From Dryococelus australis (taxonomy: Eukaryota; Arthropoda; Insecta; Phasmatodea; Phasmatidae): a stretch of 64,000 nt of DNA. The stretch's first letter is position 1; every line of letters begins with the position of its first letter. Shown here piece after piece: positions 36,124-47,667 of this stretch. The position numbers were made by a program, and so were the translations under genes. The notes under the pieces were generated by a model, which ran no database searches, was not told the origin of the DNA, and worked only from the letters and a program-made list of their open reading frames with translations. The DNA is taken from positions 63,974,777 through 64,038,776 of the forward strand of contig CM057002.1 of assembly GCA_029891345.1 (NCBI GenBank), given 5' to 3'.

Positions 36124-37905
36124 AAAGTATAAGATGTTATATACTTGTTCTGACTGTTTAGCTAAATTTTGTCAATCAGTGTTTCACGACCATATACGAT
36201 TTAGTACCTGTCTTAATATAAATTTATATAACTAAGCAAATTTTGGTTTCACTTTAAAATAAAGCGAAACAGTGATTTTGGAATGAGATAGTTTTACAAA
36301 TTGGATTTTAATTGTCTGAAATTGCGATCAAATGTTTAACTAAATATAATTTCTACGATTTTTCCTTTACGGAGTAACAAGTTTCCTTGTACATTATATC
36401 GTCCTCTCTTAAATACTAGACGATAGTTTAATTTTATAATAGTTGTGGTTTTTGGATTCCTGTATAATTATGTCTAATCTCTCCAAGTATACTATTTGAA
36501 TCGAGAACTGATCATTAGATTTACAAATGGTTATGCATTTTTAACATTTACGATATTGTCTTTTAAGTCCTTTGGTTATCGTTTCAGATTGGAAATTGTT
36601 AATGTCTGTGAGGAATACAGATCATTTTTGGCATCATATAGAAATGTATCAAGATGTCAAAATTGGTAAAACCCTCTCAGGCAGAGTCATCTAATTTTGT
36701 TTAGTTATCTACCACAAAAAAAAAGTTGCTAACTGCCACGTGTTGTTGCAATGGTTTTGTGTGTTCCATTTCTTCGTAAAAAATTTTGCGCCTGAGAAAA
36801 AGCCACCAAGAGAAGGTTTTACGAGAAAAATTCCTGCGGCATTACTTAAATCAGAAGATAATCGTGGACTCTAATTTTACCTTAATTACTAAATTAGTAA
36901 AAATGGCCACATAAGGCTCCGACGTAATTCCGTACCTGAGCTCGAATTCAAAGAAGGCGTCGTAAAAGCGATGGTTGCAGTTATTTCTCTAGCGACGATC
37001 AACCTTATCGCCCCTTCTGTGTTCACACAAACTAGCCCATTTAGTTAAGCAAATCATTAGCCCTCCTCCTATATCCAGGGTCCTTATAGACAAAGGTGGG
37101 TTTAATCTTCATCCCCTCACACGACCTTGGCGATACGAAAGAGGGGGAAAAATTTTTCAGCCTTAAAAGTTTTTTTTTTTTTCTTTCAGGTGTATAAACA
37201 GCGGACCAGGGCAAGGGGTTGTCTGTTACGCAGGGCCGCAACTGAATATGAATACATTTTTCCCCTACCATTCACCTTACAACGTGAATTAGAATGGGAG
37301 TTGGGAACACGGCCACAAATTACTCAGGGGATTATGCAGATGAAGGGCCGGCCGCAGCCACCCACGACTCCGCGAGGAAACTGCTCACGCAGAAATGAGA
37401 ACAGACGCGTCTAGCATTCTGTTCCCACCACCCCCCACCCCCTCAAGCCTTACCGTCAGGCGGAATGTATTCCATCCGGCTCATTTCCTTCACGGCCGGA
37501 TCGTGGAATACACGAGCAGTCCATTTCCAAAACACGTCCCTTGTCCATAAATATGGCAATTTCCAATCATTGTCGTCTTGGTTCTTTCCTAGCCTTTGCT
37601 ATGAAATTACAAATGTTTTACAGATTCTAAACATTGCGAAAGCCGCTTGAACGCAAGTTGAGAATTCATTTAGTTTCCAAAGTAGCCCTCGTCCACAAAC
37701 ATTTAATACAATTTATTTAATTTTAAGGGGAATGGTTGGTTTCAGAAGGCTCTAATTTCTACACACAATTTACGTGGTCAACAGTAACATCCTTACCAAA
37801 GTCCATACATCCAAATTTAGGAATTCGCTCCAGATATGCGTGACTGTTTCCCGTCACTAAATGTACATGGACAAGGGACCGTTTGTACTACCCAACTTGT
37901 TATCA
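36124..37905. other. Intergenic with a GC-richer block at 36.9-37.5 kb
   Basis: The first part is AT-rich and empty. From about 36.92 to 37.51 kb GC content rises and chance frames of 76-95 codons appear. A T-run at about 37170-37181 followed by TCTTTCAG looks like an acceptor, but the sequence after it is not recognisable. Confidence 0.45.
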
Positions 37906-37945
37906 GTGGCGTAACAACTAGGTGGGGAGCAGGGTACACATTGAC
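37906..37945 (+). mobile_element. Possible hAT-type terminus
   Basis: CAGTGGCGTAACAACTAGGT resembles the common hAT end CAGTGGCGTA(G/A)C. I did not find a matching inverted end downstream, so this may be a solo remnant. Confidence 0.25.
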
Positions 37946-38896
37946 CTTCCCTATGTAGACAAAACAGATAGTTTTTGGCAAAAACCTACTTTGTAGTGGT
38001 TCATATTTGATGATGACATATTTTTACGGCAGCAAAATATATGTTGAAGCAAATGAAGTGATTTCAGAGAGAAATAGTGGGTTCGATAGTATCAAGCATG
38101 AAATCGATGAATCGCGAAGGGCACTCAGTGACATACAGAGACGTTGAATATCATATTTAATTTGATGTCGCCTCTACACGTTTGGTAGTTAATTAACGTG
38201 CATGGTTTTGCTACGCGACTTGTGTCCTTAAACGTGAAAAGTCGTATGTGCTGGCTTTAGTGGCCTATGCTGATCCCCCATGATTCCACTCGGCATATTT
38301 TGAGCTACAGTAGAGTCAAACAGCCGATGATTAGAAGCTGTGAAATAAAGTTTAAAATATAGGTGTAAATAGGTCTTGAAAATAAAACAATTTTGCTTTG
38401 TGAAGTCATTGCGTATAGTAATTAATAATAGGTTCATTGGGAACACGTAGACTTATTTCGAATTACACAAAAACGCGACAACAATGTCAAAATATTAGAG
38501 CATCAGAACAACTAAAAGAAAACATGAAAATTATGTATAGACACAGAGTGAGTCGAAACAAGGAAAAACTCTACCTTCACATTCAACCTATCGCACCCTT
38601 GAAGGTGGAGTTAAAACCCGGGTTTATTTCAAATAGGCCTGTCACAGAAAGTACTTGGAACACAGAAATGACATTCAGGATAATACGTAGTTGAACGAAT
38701 ATCTGCAAGCACTGCAGAACCTGCATAACATTGGGTCATAAAAAATAAATGTTGCAACCTGGTTGTCGCCTAAAATTTCACCGAAGCTTAATTGTTTTGC
38801 CAATGACGGATTGGTAATCACCAAATTAATATTAACGAATGAGGTAATTTGTTTTAACGCTACACGCCCACTGTTTTCGAGGAATCCATCCACAAA
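37946..38896. other. Intergenic, no gene recognised
   Basis: Frames of 72-88 codons are present without domains. Nothing else stands out. Confidence 0.5.
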
Positions 38897-39244
38897 TTTC
38901 GAAACCATTAGGCCGATGTGACTGAAACTGGCAAGCAACACTCATCACAAGTAATGTAGCCTGTTGTAGCATTGCACGTGTACATCATCCACATACGTCC
39001 ACGGAACACATGTTAATGGTCTCCAAATGAATTGAGCAAACATGATTTGTGTGATACAGATGCAGGTTTATTTCGAAACCATTAGGCCTAAGTGACTGAA
39101 ACTGGCAAGCAACTCTCATCACAAGTAATGTAGCCTGTTGTAGCATTGCACGTGTACATCATCCACATACGTCCACGGAACACATGTTAATGATCTCCAA
39201 ATGAATTGAGCAAGCATGATTTGTGTGATACAGATGCAGGTTTA
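38897..39244. repeat. 174-bp tandem duplication (two copies)
   Basis: The block beginning TTTCGAAACCATTAGGCC at 38897 recurs at 39071, exactly 174 bp later. The copies differ at only a handful of positions, so the duplication is recent relative to the other repeats. A third unit begins with TTTCG at 39245 and then stops matching. Confidence 0.95.
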
Positions 39245-40064
39245 TTTCGTAATTAACAAATTTCCACAACGTTGTGACGATGCACGCTACTATCCACAGT
39301 ACGTGTTCCAAGATCGCGCCTCATTCGTCAGTGCTAGCAGAGTATTACCACGTACCTGGCGTGTCAGCTGACTAATAAAATCTACACTGACAAGTCAGTA
39401 TGGGTGGTGAGTTGTGCCCAAGGGAGAATACTTCACTCACTCGTAGGTGGAGATACGTGAACCTCTAACAAAAAAAAAAACTTTACACTACGCGTAACTA
39501 CAAAATACACCAGTAGAAAAGTGAAATTCTGGCTCCGTCCCGGTAGGCGTGGGATACCATTTATTGTGAATTTCCGGCATGGATCCCTCGAAAACGGTGG
39601 GTTCACAATGTGATACAAGACTGCAATTTTTGTTAAATTTAACTCTCTGATTATTAATCAACTATTGCCAAACCAACTAAGCTTCAGTTTTAGGAATTTT
39701 ATGCGACAACGGGGTTGCAAATCTTACGTTTTCTTTAACGAAACTTGATGGGTGAGACGGGTTTTCAAGTGGTTGCAGGAATTCGTTTAACGCTACCTTA
39801 TCCTGCGTGTCACTGTTCCATTTTAAATAATTTCTGCAATATTTGAAATAAACTTGTGTTTAAGCTCTACCGTCAAGTGTGCAGTACTGCCCTCGGGAAG
39901 CATTTTTGACCGCAAGTCGAATACTGGCTTTTGAATAATTTTTTTTCTTCGTTAGGAATGTAAAGGCGGAGTTTGGATTGGAGATTAAGACTTGACAGCG
40001 GAGGTGTCATTCAATGCATTCACGACAGAATGGCAGTATAACACGCACCATCCTTTTATAGCTA
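39245..40064. other. Intergenic, no gene recognised
   Basis: AT-rich with chance frames only. Confidence 0.5.
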
Positions 40065-40393
40065 ACTAGTTGCTACCCGCGGATCTATCTTAATTGTTCT
40101 TCGTTACTACTCTTTTATTCTGTATTAGCAAATTGGTTATTTTCATCCCGGAATAAACAAACATTTCCTTAAGGAATATAAAATACAGACCACCAACCAA
40201 CGCCTACTCAAATGGTTTTTACACATTCCCTCAGAAACTCTTCGTTTTTTTCGGGATACAAAGGCCCTCTATTCTAACCCAGATTATAATCTACCCCTGT
40301 TCCATATGTCATCCAAATCCGTCCAGCCGTTACGACGTATTAACAATCAAACATACAATCTTTCGCATTTATAATATTATTATGATGATTAAA
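40065..40393 (-). mobile_element. Short non-autonomous Helitron (minus strand)
   Basis: Read on the minus strand it starts TCATCATAATAATATTATAA, then ATGCGAAAGATTGTATGTTT and GGCTGGACGGATTTGGATGA, a 5' region shared by many insect Helitrons. It ends with GATCCGCGGGTAGCAACTAG followed by T, the CTAG/T terminus. It is about 330 bp, the same size class as the 13.66-kb copy, and carries no coding capacity. Confidence 0.6.
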
Positions 40394-41534
40394 TCAGAAA
40401 ATATTTCTCTCCCGCCATTTTTTCATTGAGTATTCCGCTTTCGGGATGTTTCGCCTGTCTTAAGTTCTATTGAGATGGCTTGGATTCTTACAAATCAAAG
40501 AAACATAAAGGGAAACCTGCGATGAATATTGCGCAACTTGAAAATTATTTTAGAGATAACTCAAATGAGAATAAGTTATCATTTGGACTTACGTCTCCTC
40601 CGTAGATAATCTGTGGAGTTTTCGCAGCCAGCTTGTTACGTGCTTGGCAGATAGCTTTATCTTACTTTATTTCCCTCCTTTTCCTTTCTCATTCCCTTGC
40701 AGATGAGTACAGGCCAATGATACAAGGGCGCGGTCGCAACTCACTGCTCGTTAGCTATAAAGAGGCCTTTATTATTCTTGTACCTCCCCTGTTAACACCC
40801 TCTCCCTACCCTCCCCAAACACCCCCCCTTCCCCCCCCCCCCCGCAAAAACCACCCTCAGAGACGCGGAGCGCTTCCGCCAAGTTCCCCGTAACGGGTTC
40901 GTCGCTCTTAGCCTGATTAACGTATGAAAAGGATCCCACCCACCACACCCACCCCCCCCCAGACTCCCTGACGAACCCAAACCCGACCACGCGACGAAAA
41001 CAAGAATGCCATAGGAAGTCTGTAATTTCCAGCTTTCACAGAAATTACAGCCGCGGCGGATCCGGTTGGGATAAGGGAAATTAAAAGTTTGCTATCGCAA
41101 CGGTATTTCCACGAAAGGTGGCCATTCGCCGCATTAGCGGATTATATTTCAGAGGCTAATAGTAGCCTCAAAGCGTTGCCAGGGTAACGTTTGCATTTAT
41201 TGTTCAGCTGCATGTACTTCCAGAGTCGCCAAGAAATTCTGATATAGAATATACCCCTGAATTCCCCAGTCAAGGTTATACACTTTTGAAGACCATATGA
41301 AATCATATGAAATACTTTTTAATTTTAAACATTTGGTAAATTAACACGTTGGTGACAATTTTTATTTTTATGTGTATTTTGAAATTCTGTATAACATTTC
41401 GTTAAAATAACAAGTTAGATTTTTAAATTCTGATTTTGGAATGTTTATAACCCTGTAGCGATGTGGCGAACTGCTAACACATTGGACATTCGAAAGGAAA
41501 CGGGCACGACTTTCGCTCCAGCCACCCTGGTATA
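40394..41534. other. Intergenic with C-rich, CpG-richer block at 40.6-41.1 kb
   Basis: Cytosine-rich runs at 40.83-40.85 and 40.95 kb generate proline- and glycine-rich chance frames. No gene or paired repeat was recognised. Confidence 0.5.
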
Positions 41535-41768
41535 GGCTGTTCACGGTAAAGCGAGCACTTTTTAACGCCCTTCTAGATTTTTCCTTTCATCCTATTTCCA
41601 TCTTTCTGCTGCTTTTTAATATAAATATTGCTTTGTGACAGATAAACACAGTGTGTACATTTCAGCACCCTCAAAATTTAATGCCTGATGCTGCAATAAG
41701 ATACATTTATAAGTGGTCAAAGCCTGTTGGGAGGGCCATAAAAAGGGCTCACTTTACCGTGAACAGCC
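41535..41768 (-). mobile_element. MITE, core A (copy A3)
   Basis: The ends GGCTGTTCACGGTAAAGCGA and CTCACTTTACCGTGAACAGC are flanked by TA on both sides, the clearest target duplication in the family. The core is the reverse complement of A1 and A2. Confidence 0.9.
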
Positions 41769-42170
41769 TATACAGATAATGTGGATTTCTTAAATCACCA
41801 CAGTCGAATTCTGAAATCCTAGATACATACCGTGGCCGATTTACTCTTTGTTCATGATTCTCTAGCCACTTGTTCATGATTCTCTAGCCACTTGTTTCAT
41901 CCTCAGTGTCTTCTCTGTCCACGATACTCTAAGCCAAATTGTGTCACTAACTTACTTTCTGTCCGCGGCTTCGTCCATGTGTACTACATGAAGCAACTAT
42001 ACTACTGAAGGACCAAGTTGTAAATCACGTTAGTGGTCCTGCAGTGAGGTGCTAGGGTTATCACTTGCTAGGCGAGCTTACCCTGGGGCACACCACGTAG
42101 AACTACCCAAGTACTCCCACAAACCTCTGCCTGCCCCCTTTATCAACTGCCCCTGGAATTAACTTCAAGT
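41769..42170. other. Intergenic with a 24-25-bp direct duplication
   Basis: The phrase TTGTTCATGATTCTCTAGCC is repeated head to tail at about 41850-41900. Nothing else was recognised. Confidence 0.6.
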
Positions 42171-42928
42171 CACACTGAGAAAATGGCTTTGTTGAGTCAA
42201 ACAAGATTTGTTTGGTGCAACCAAATTATTTGTTTGTATAGGAGCAATGAAAAATTTTGTTGCTAAATTCAAATTGTGTTGTTCTCATTTGGTTGCCCTA
42301 ATCTGTAAGATTTGCTTAGTGCAACTAAAGCTTTGTTTTGCTACATGTATGTTAAACAGTTTGGGACGATATGAAAATGTTTACAAGTTCGATCTAGTTT
42401 CGAACCTAGACACCTGCGTCCGAGCTCTACCCTACGCTTTAGTAATCTCAGCTAATGCGACTACTAATGACAGTTGAAAGCTTATAATAGATATATAGAA
42501 AATATTGGGCGTGTGCAAGCAAATGTTTCAAGTTTTACAGCTTTACTTGTCAGTTTCTTGTTGCATTGTTTTATGAATTTGTTAATACGATTGTTAAGCA
42601 TCAATAGATGCACTAACAAACACGGTTACTGTCCCAATTGTCACAAAAAATACAAACAAACTCTCGAGCTGTATTTTCGCACGAAGGCAGTCAAATCAGT
42701 GACCAAACAGATGTATAAAGTTGATTTAACAAAATATTTAGTTGACAGTAATTTTTTTTTGGCCCAACACAAAGATTTCGATTATTCAAACATATATTTT
42801 GTTGGACGAACAAAAGTAATATTGTTATTTTTCAAATTCGTTTTGCTCAACAATATATTTTGTTAGGGCAACGAAATATATATTTGGCCTTGTACAAACA
42901 AAAATTTAGTTCGATTTTCTCTCCGTGC
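42171..42928. mobile_element. Non-autonomous element with TTTTGTTG-rich ends and tRNA-like core
   Basis: Both flanks of a 750-bp block are packed with TTTGTTG and CAACAAA words facing each other (for example TTTTGTTGGACGAACAAAA). The outermost ends are weakly inverted: CACACTGAGAAAATGG on the left, and GCACGGAGAGAAAATCG on the complement of the right. Between them, on the minus strand at about 42395-42475, is a tRNA-like stretch with GGTAGAGCTCGGACGCAGG and the B-box-like GGTTCGAAAC. Open frames of up to 130 codons here have no known domain. The superfamily is unknown. Confidence 0.5.
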
Positions 42929-43120
42929 ATAGCAAAGCAGACCAAGAAGATGGGTTGCCGTCTCTTAAATTTGAAAGAGTACTCGGATGGAATGAGGGCT
43001 ATGCGCATTATGAAACATCATTTCTCCTGTACACATCCAATGATACTGTGATCTCCCTTGCATTTTTTTGTCGAGTTTTCACTTCTAGCGTGCTATTGCA
43101 GCGTTCTGGAGGCAACAGGA

Positions 43121-43300
43121 GCCGCGGTGTTGTATAGTGGTTAGACTAGTCGCTTCGGGGGTTTTCTCGGGGATCTCCCGTTTCCCACTGCCCCTTCATT
43201 CCGGCGCTTCTTCATACTCACCTCGCTTCACTCTCATCAGGTCCCAAGACTCGATGTTAAGAGCGGCCCATATCTCTTAATTTACTCTTCACTGGTGGTA
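43121..43300 (+). repeat. tRNA-derived SINE, internally deleted
   Basis: The A-box-like GCCGCGGTGTTGTATAGTGG and TTAGACTAGTCGCTTCGG pass directly into the family body (GGTTTTCTCGGGGATCTCCC, CCTCGCTTCACTCTCATCAG, CGATGTTAAGAG). The B-box block present at 8.24 kb is missing, so this copy could not drive its own transcription by the usual promoter. Confidence 0.7.
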
Positions 43301-43393
43301 GGCCTAATATTAATGGAGCCCCAAACGTGTGGAGAATCTTTGGTAGCGATAGGCCAGAAGGGTAGATACTGTTGATGAACTCCTCAGGATGTA

Positions 43394-43597
43394 AGCTATT
43401 CACGGTAAAGTGAGCACTTTTGAAAGCCCTCTCATTTGGAATAATGTTCAGTATATATATTTTTTATTTTTCCCTTAGACGTAAATTTCCGAGTGCGGTG
43501 GAATATATACACTGTGTTTATTACTTACATAATAATATTCATTTTGAAAGATGGTTAAAGTATAAAACATGACTGAAATAGAAAAGTTAGGTTAACG
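43394..43597 (+). mobile_element. MITE, core A (copy A4), right end missing
   Basis: The left end AGCTATTCACGGTAAAGTGA and the core words GTGCGGTGGAATATATACAC and TTACTTACATAATAATATTC match A1. The match stops near 43597 and no right inverted repeat follows. Confidence 0.8.
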
Positions 43598-44319
43598 TGA
43601 TCATCCTATAATGGTCTGTGTCTACATATTTGTACTCTATATTTACCGATTCGAAGAATTTAGTACCCAATACTTTTTATTTATTATATTGTTAATGTTG
43701 CTCAAACCTTGTAACACCTACTGCTATGGCAATTCACTTCCAAACTACAGAATAAATATTGAATAAACCTATATTTTCTCCTTTAGAATTTCTAGTTGTG
43801 ATGCTACTGGAATATAATAAAGATATTTTTTTTAAATATTATTGTTTAGTATTAAAGTTCAGGTTTCTTATTTATTTTTTTGTTTGCCAATGTTTAGAGA
43901 CCTGAAGAATTCGTGAGATCATTTTGTGACAAGCTAGAAATAAAAACACGTATGTTTATATAACATTAGCCATTGGTGCACACGGTGTTTGACACCTCCT
44001 GAAGAACGCTGGCACAATCGTCGCCTTCCACTGTGACACCAGACAACCAATGGGCGGTTGATATCTGCATACTTGTACATACGACTGAGTCTAGCCTGCA
44101 GCTCATTGAACTAGCGAATTTTTCAGGTCTCTACCAATGTTACATGATCATGTGCGGCTTTTGGATTCCTGCTTGTTAATAATTGCTTTTAAAGTAATGA
44201 AGTGGAATTTCCATCGCCGTTAATAACGTAAAGCACTTTATTAGACGAGCGCTTGATAAACCAAGAGCAGTTTTAATTTCAATAGTGCTATACATAATCA
44301 TAATTCTTGCTCGCATCCT
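43598..44319. other. Intergenic, no gene recognised
   Basis: AT-rich, with nothing recognised. Confidence 0.5.
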
Positions 44320-44680
44320 TAAGGCCGGTGTCACACTAGGCGACCTGGTCGCTTGCTGTATGTGGGAATTACGCATATAATAAATGCGTATGGGGAGTGG
44401 ACACAGGGCGAGGCAACACCCTCCGAGTGACGGGCTTTCCAGCTGGGACTCATAATATTAGGCATATCATACTAAGTGACGAGGTCGGGCGTTTTCAGTC
44501 TCTTTAGTGATGGCATCAATGCCACTGGTAGATGAAGTGCTATCTACAATGGCAGAGTCGCGTTATTTAAGGAAGAGAAAAATTAAAAAAAAAAAGGATT
44601 TTTCCAGGCATCCAATAATTATGCACCGTTATATATACCATGGTGACTTCTCAAAGAATGGAATAGGGTGTGAAAAGTAT
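44320..44680 (+). mobile_element. Left end and first coding part of a PIF/Harbinger element
   Basis: TAA followed by GGCCGGTGTCACACTAGGCG looks like a Harbinger terminal repeat with its three-base target. From 44510 a frame reads MASMPLVDEVLSTMAES, then a basic run RKRKIKKKKDF and SRHPIIMHRYIYHGDF, which resembles the start of Harbinger transposases (acidic residues, basic run, 'W.VHPI...R...GEY/DF'). It points towards the transposase exon at 47.67-48.56 kb. The matching right terminal repeat was not found, so the joining of the two parts is an inference. Confidence 0.42.
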
Positions 44681-44910
44681 ACACATATATATATATATAC
44701 ATAAACATATATATACACACATACACATATGTATACACACGTATACACACATATATACACATGTATACATATACACACATATATATACATATACACACAT
44801 ATATATATACATACACATACATACATATACACACACAGAGAAACACAGACACACAGACACACACACAGACACACACATATACATACATATACATACATAT
44901 ATACATATAC

Positions 44911-44965
<55 letters not shown>

Positions 44966-45865
44966 CATACATATATATATATACATATACATATACATAC
45001 ATATACATATGCATATACATACATATGCATATACATACATATGCATATACATACATATGCATATACATATACATACATATGCATATACATATACATACAT
45101 ATGCATATACATACATATGCATATACATACATATGCATATACATACATATGCATATACATACATATGCACATACATACATATGCACATACATACATATGC
45201 ACATACATACATATGCACATACATACATATGCACATACATACATATGCATATACATACATATGCATATACATACATACTCATATATATATACCAATGCAT
45301 ATACATGCACATATACATACATATACATACATAAACATGCACATATACATAAACATGCACATATACATAAACATGCACATATACATAAACATGCACATAT
45401 ACATACATATGCATATACATACATATACATATATACATATACATACATACATATACATACATACACATACACATAGATATACACTACATATATACATATA
45501 TATATTTACATACATATATACATACACATAGATATACACTACATATATACATATACATATATATATATACATATATATATTTACATACATATATATACAT
45601 ACATACTTACGTACTTACATACATATACATACATTCTAATATACATACTTACGTACTTACATACATATACATACATTCTAATATACATACATACATACTT
45701 ACGTACTTACATACATATACATATATAACTAATATACATACATACATACTTAAGTACTTACATACATATACATACATACTTACATACATATACTTACATA
45801 CATATGCATACATATACATACATACGCATACATATACATACATACATATATATACATACATACAT
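44681..45865. repeat. 1.2-kb (ACATAT)-type microsatellite array
   Basis: A long imperfect array of ACATAC/ATAT words, with a regular middle section of ACATACATATGCATAT units and, towards the right end, a higher-order unit containing ACTTACGTACTTACATACAT. Nearly every step alternates purine and pyrimidine. Six long open frames on both strands (up to 281 codons of Tyr/Ile/His/Thr) are by-products of the repeat and are not genes. Confidence 0.96.
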
Positions 45866-46354
45866 GTCTATCATGACGATGAAAATTTATTGTCTTTGGC
45901 AATAACAGAAGCGCCTTTATCTATGTAATTCCTGCAAAAATATTTTCTTTGCGAAGGCCTTAAATTACTTGTGTTTGCACAAAGTAATTCTGTTTCTTAC
46001 GAACATTTTTATCATGGACATGTCGTCCATAAACGCTTAGTTTGGCAACGGCAGGAGTTGAAGGTATTTCGAACAATTATTGTAATCAATACTGGTATTT
46101 GCATTGTAACTTTAATGCAGTTAAAGTTAATATGCTCTGACAAAATGCCTTACATGTATAAAGGTTATATTTGGTTTATTATTCAGCACAACTTAACAGT
46201 AATTGTCAGTTCTTGGAACTGCAAAAGTTTTTATGGACACGGAAATTAAAAAAAAAATAGTTATTTATGAATATCTCCACACTCCGAAACTATTTCTAAG
46301 TCACGTCCTGCATCTGTTCGCTTATTGCTAGCATACACATTGAGACGGATAATT
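45866..46354. other. Intergenic, no gene recognised
   Basis: A 92-codon plus-strand frame (45971-46249) has no recognisable domain. It may be intronic to the Harbinger element proposed here, or simply chance. Confidence 0.45.
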
Positions 46355-47535
46355 CAGGGCTGGATCTTAGGAGTGAATTTGAAAGGGCTGGCAAGAGGGG
46401 GCATCTGCTCCGGGCGGCATATCTAAGGGGCGGCAGGCAGGACCTTACAGATAAATAAAAACACGCACACAGATATGCACATTATAATGAAAACAATTTT
46501 TAGATTTTCGATACGAGTAAATAAATATGTGCCTGCATCGTTTCAATACCTAAGAAATAAATAAAAAATACTTTAAACATACGTTTCGTTGATTTCTTTG
46601 GCGGTTGACATAAAAAACGCTACAGAAATTTTACCGGAGTTTATTTTACAATCTTGAGTTTCTGAAACTCAACTTCGAGCTGGTGGTATAAATATACTAT
46701 TATATGGCTGGGCAAGTACACATAGGCATGGTAGACACTTCCCTGCGATAGCAAACATTTTAACGGCGAGTGGTAACATTTTTAGGGTGTGTTTTTAGTG
46801 CTGCGTATGGTACGTTCTAAAATAAATACATATGTTAATAATTGTAATTTTTGGCACCTATTAGAGTTTTTTTTAGTATTTTCATTTAGTTAACACGGCC
46901 GTAAACATAATTTTTACACTGTGGCACTGACATGGTGATTAATAATATAAATTAGGCCTACAACTAACATATTGTTTTTTATTTAATCTCATTCTATGTT
47001 TGAAGTAGAATGTACTTCTGCAGTGTACATTGTGAACCTGACTACCTCGTAGCTACATAATCTTTACCTAATTGAAAGGTACTTTATATTGTATGAAAAA
47101 TAAAACGTGCTTGTTTGTTAAAATAATATCAACTTCTGTGTTTGTGCGTTTTGTTTTAACATTTTATTCATTAAAATTTTTACTTTTGCAGTAATTGTAG
47201 AATAATATTAAGGGAATTAAAAATGATTTAAAGCAAGTTGCTACATTAAGTTTTTATTTATTTTTCGTACAAACGTAGTAGAAAACTGCGAAGTTTTCTT
47301 TTCAGTTGTTTTTTAACATTCTCTTATTACCTTTTTATTCTTTTCACTCAATTAAAATAATCCCTTTTGAATTTGCTACAGTAAAATTAATTAAAAATTA
47401 GTATTCATTATGTTTTTAAGTTACCTAAAGCTTTACATGTCCTTGATTAAAATATGTTAACAGGTTACGAACTTTGGGGGGGGGGGGGCACAAGCCAACT
47501 TTGCCTCTTAACAAAACTGCCTAGATCCAGCACTG
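46355..47535. mobile_element. hAT-like element without transposase
   Basis: The left end CAGGGCTGGATCTTAGGAG and the complement of the right end CAGTGCTGGATCTAGGCAG are inverted repeats of hAT type (CAG start). The eight bases outside are GGATAATT on the left and TGATAATA on the right, matching at six of eight, as expected of an old hAT target duplication. A G-run (about 47476-47488) sits near the right end, and a G-rich CTCCGGGCGGCA block near the left, both common in this class. The 1.18-kb body has no transposase frame. Confidence 0.72.
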
Positions 47536-47667
47536 TGATAATATGAATAAAGACATAAGAAGCATACATAGTTAACTTTTTTAATAATTGTAGCTTAGTT
47601 TACATGCCTGTTGTAACAGTACTGTAATTCTAAAGTGTTGTATTCATTTTTTTTTTTTTTTTTCCAG

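Noticed and set aside
42208-42866. 89- and 130-codon plus-strand frames
   Set aside because: They fall inside the non-autonomous element at 42.17-42.93 kb, are rich in TTTTGTTG words and have no domain.
44619-45590. Six long open frames (up to 281 codons) on both strands
   Set aside because: They are translations of the ACATAT microsatellite, with only Tyr, Ile, His, Thr, Met, Cys and Val in repeating order; every frame is open because the repeat lacks stops.
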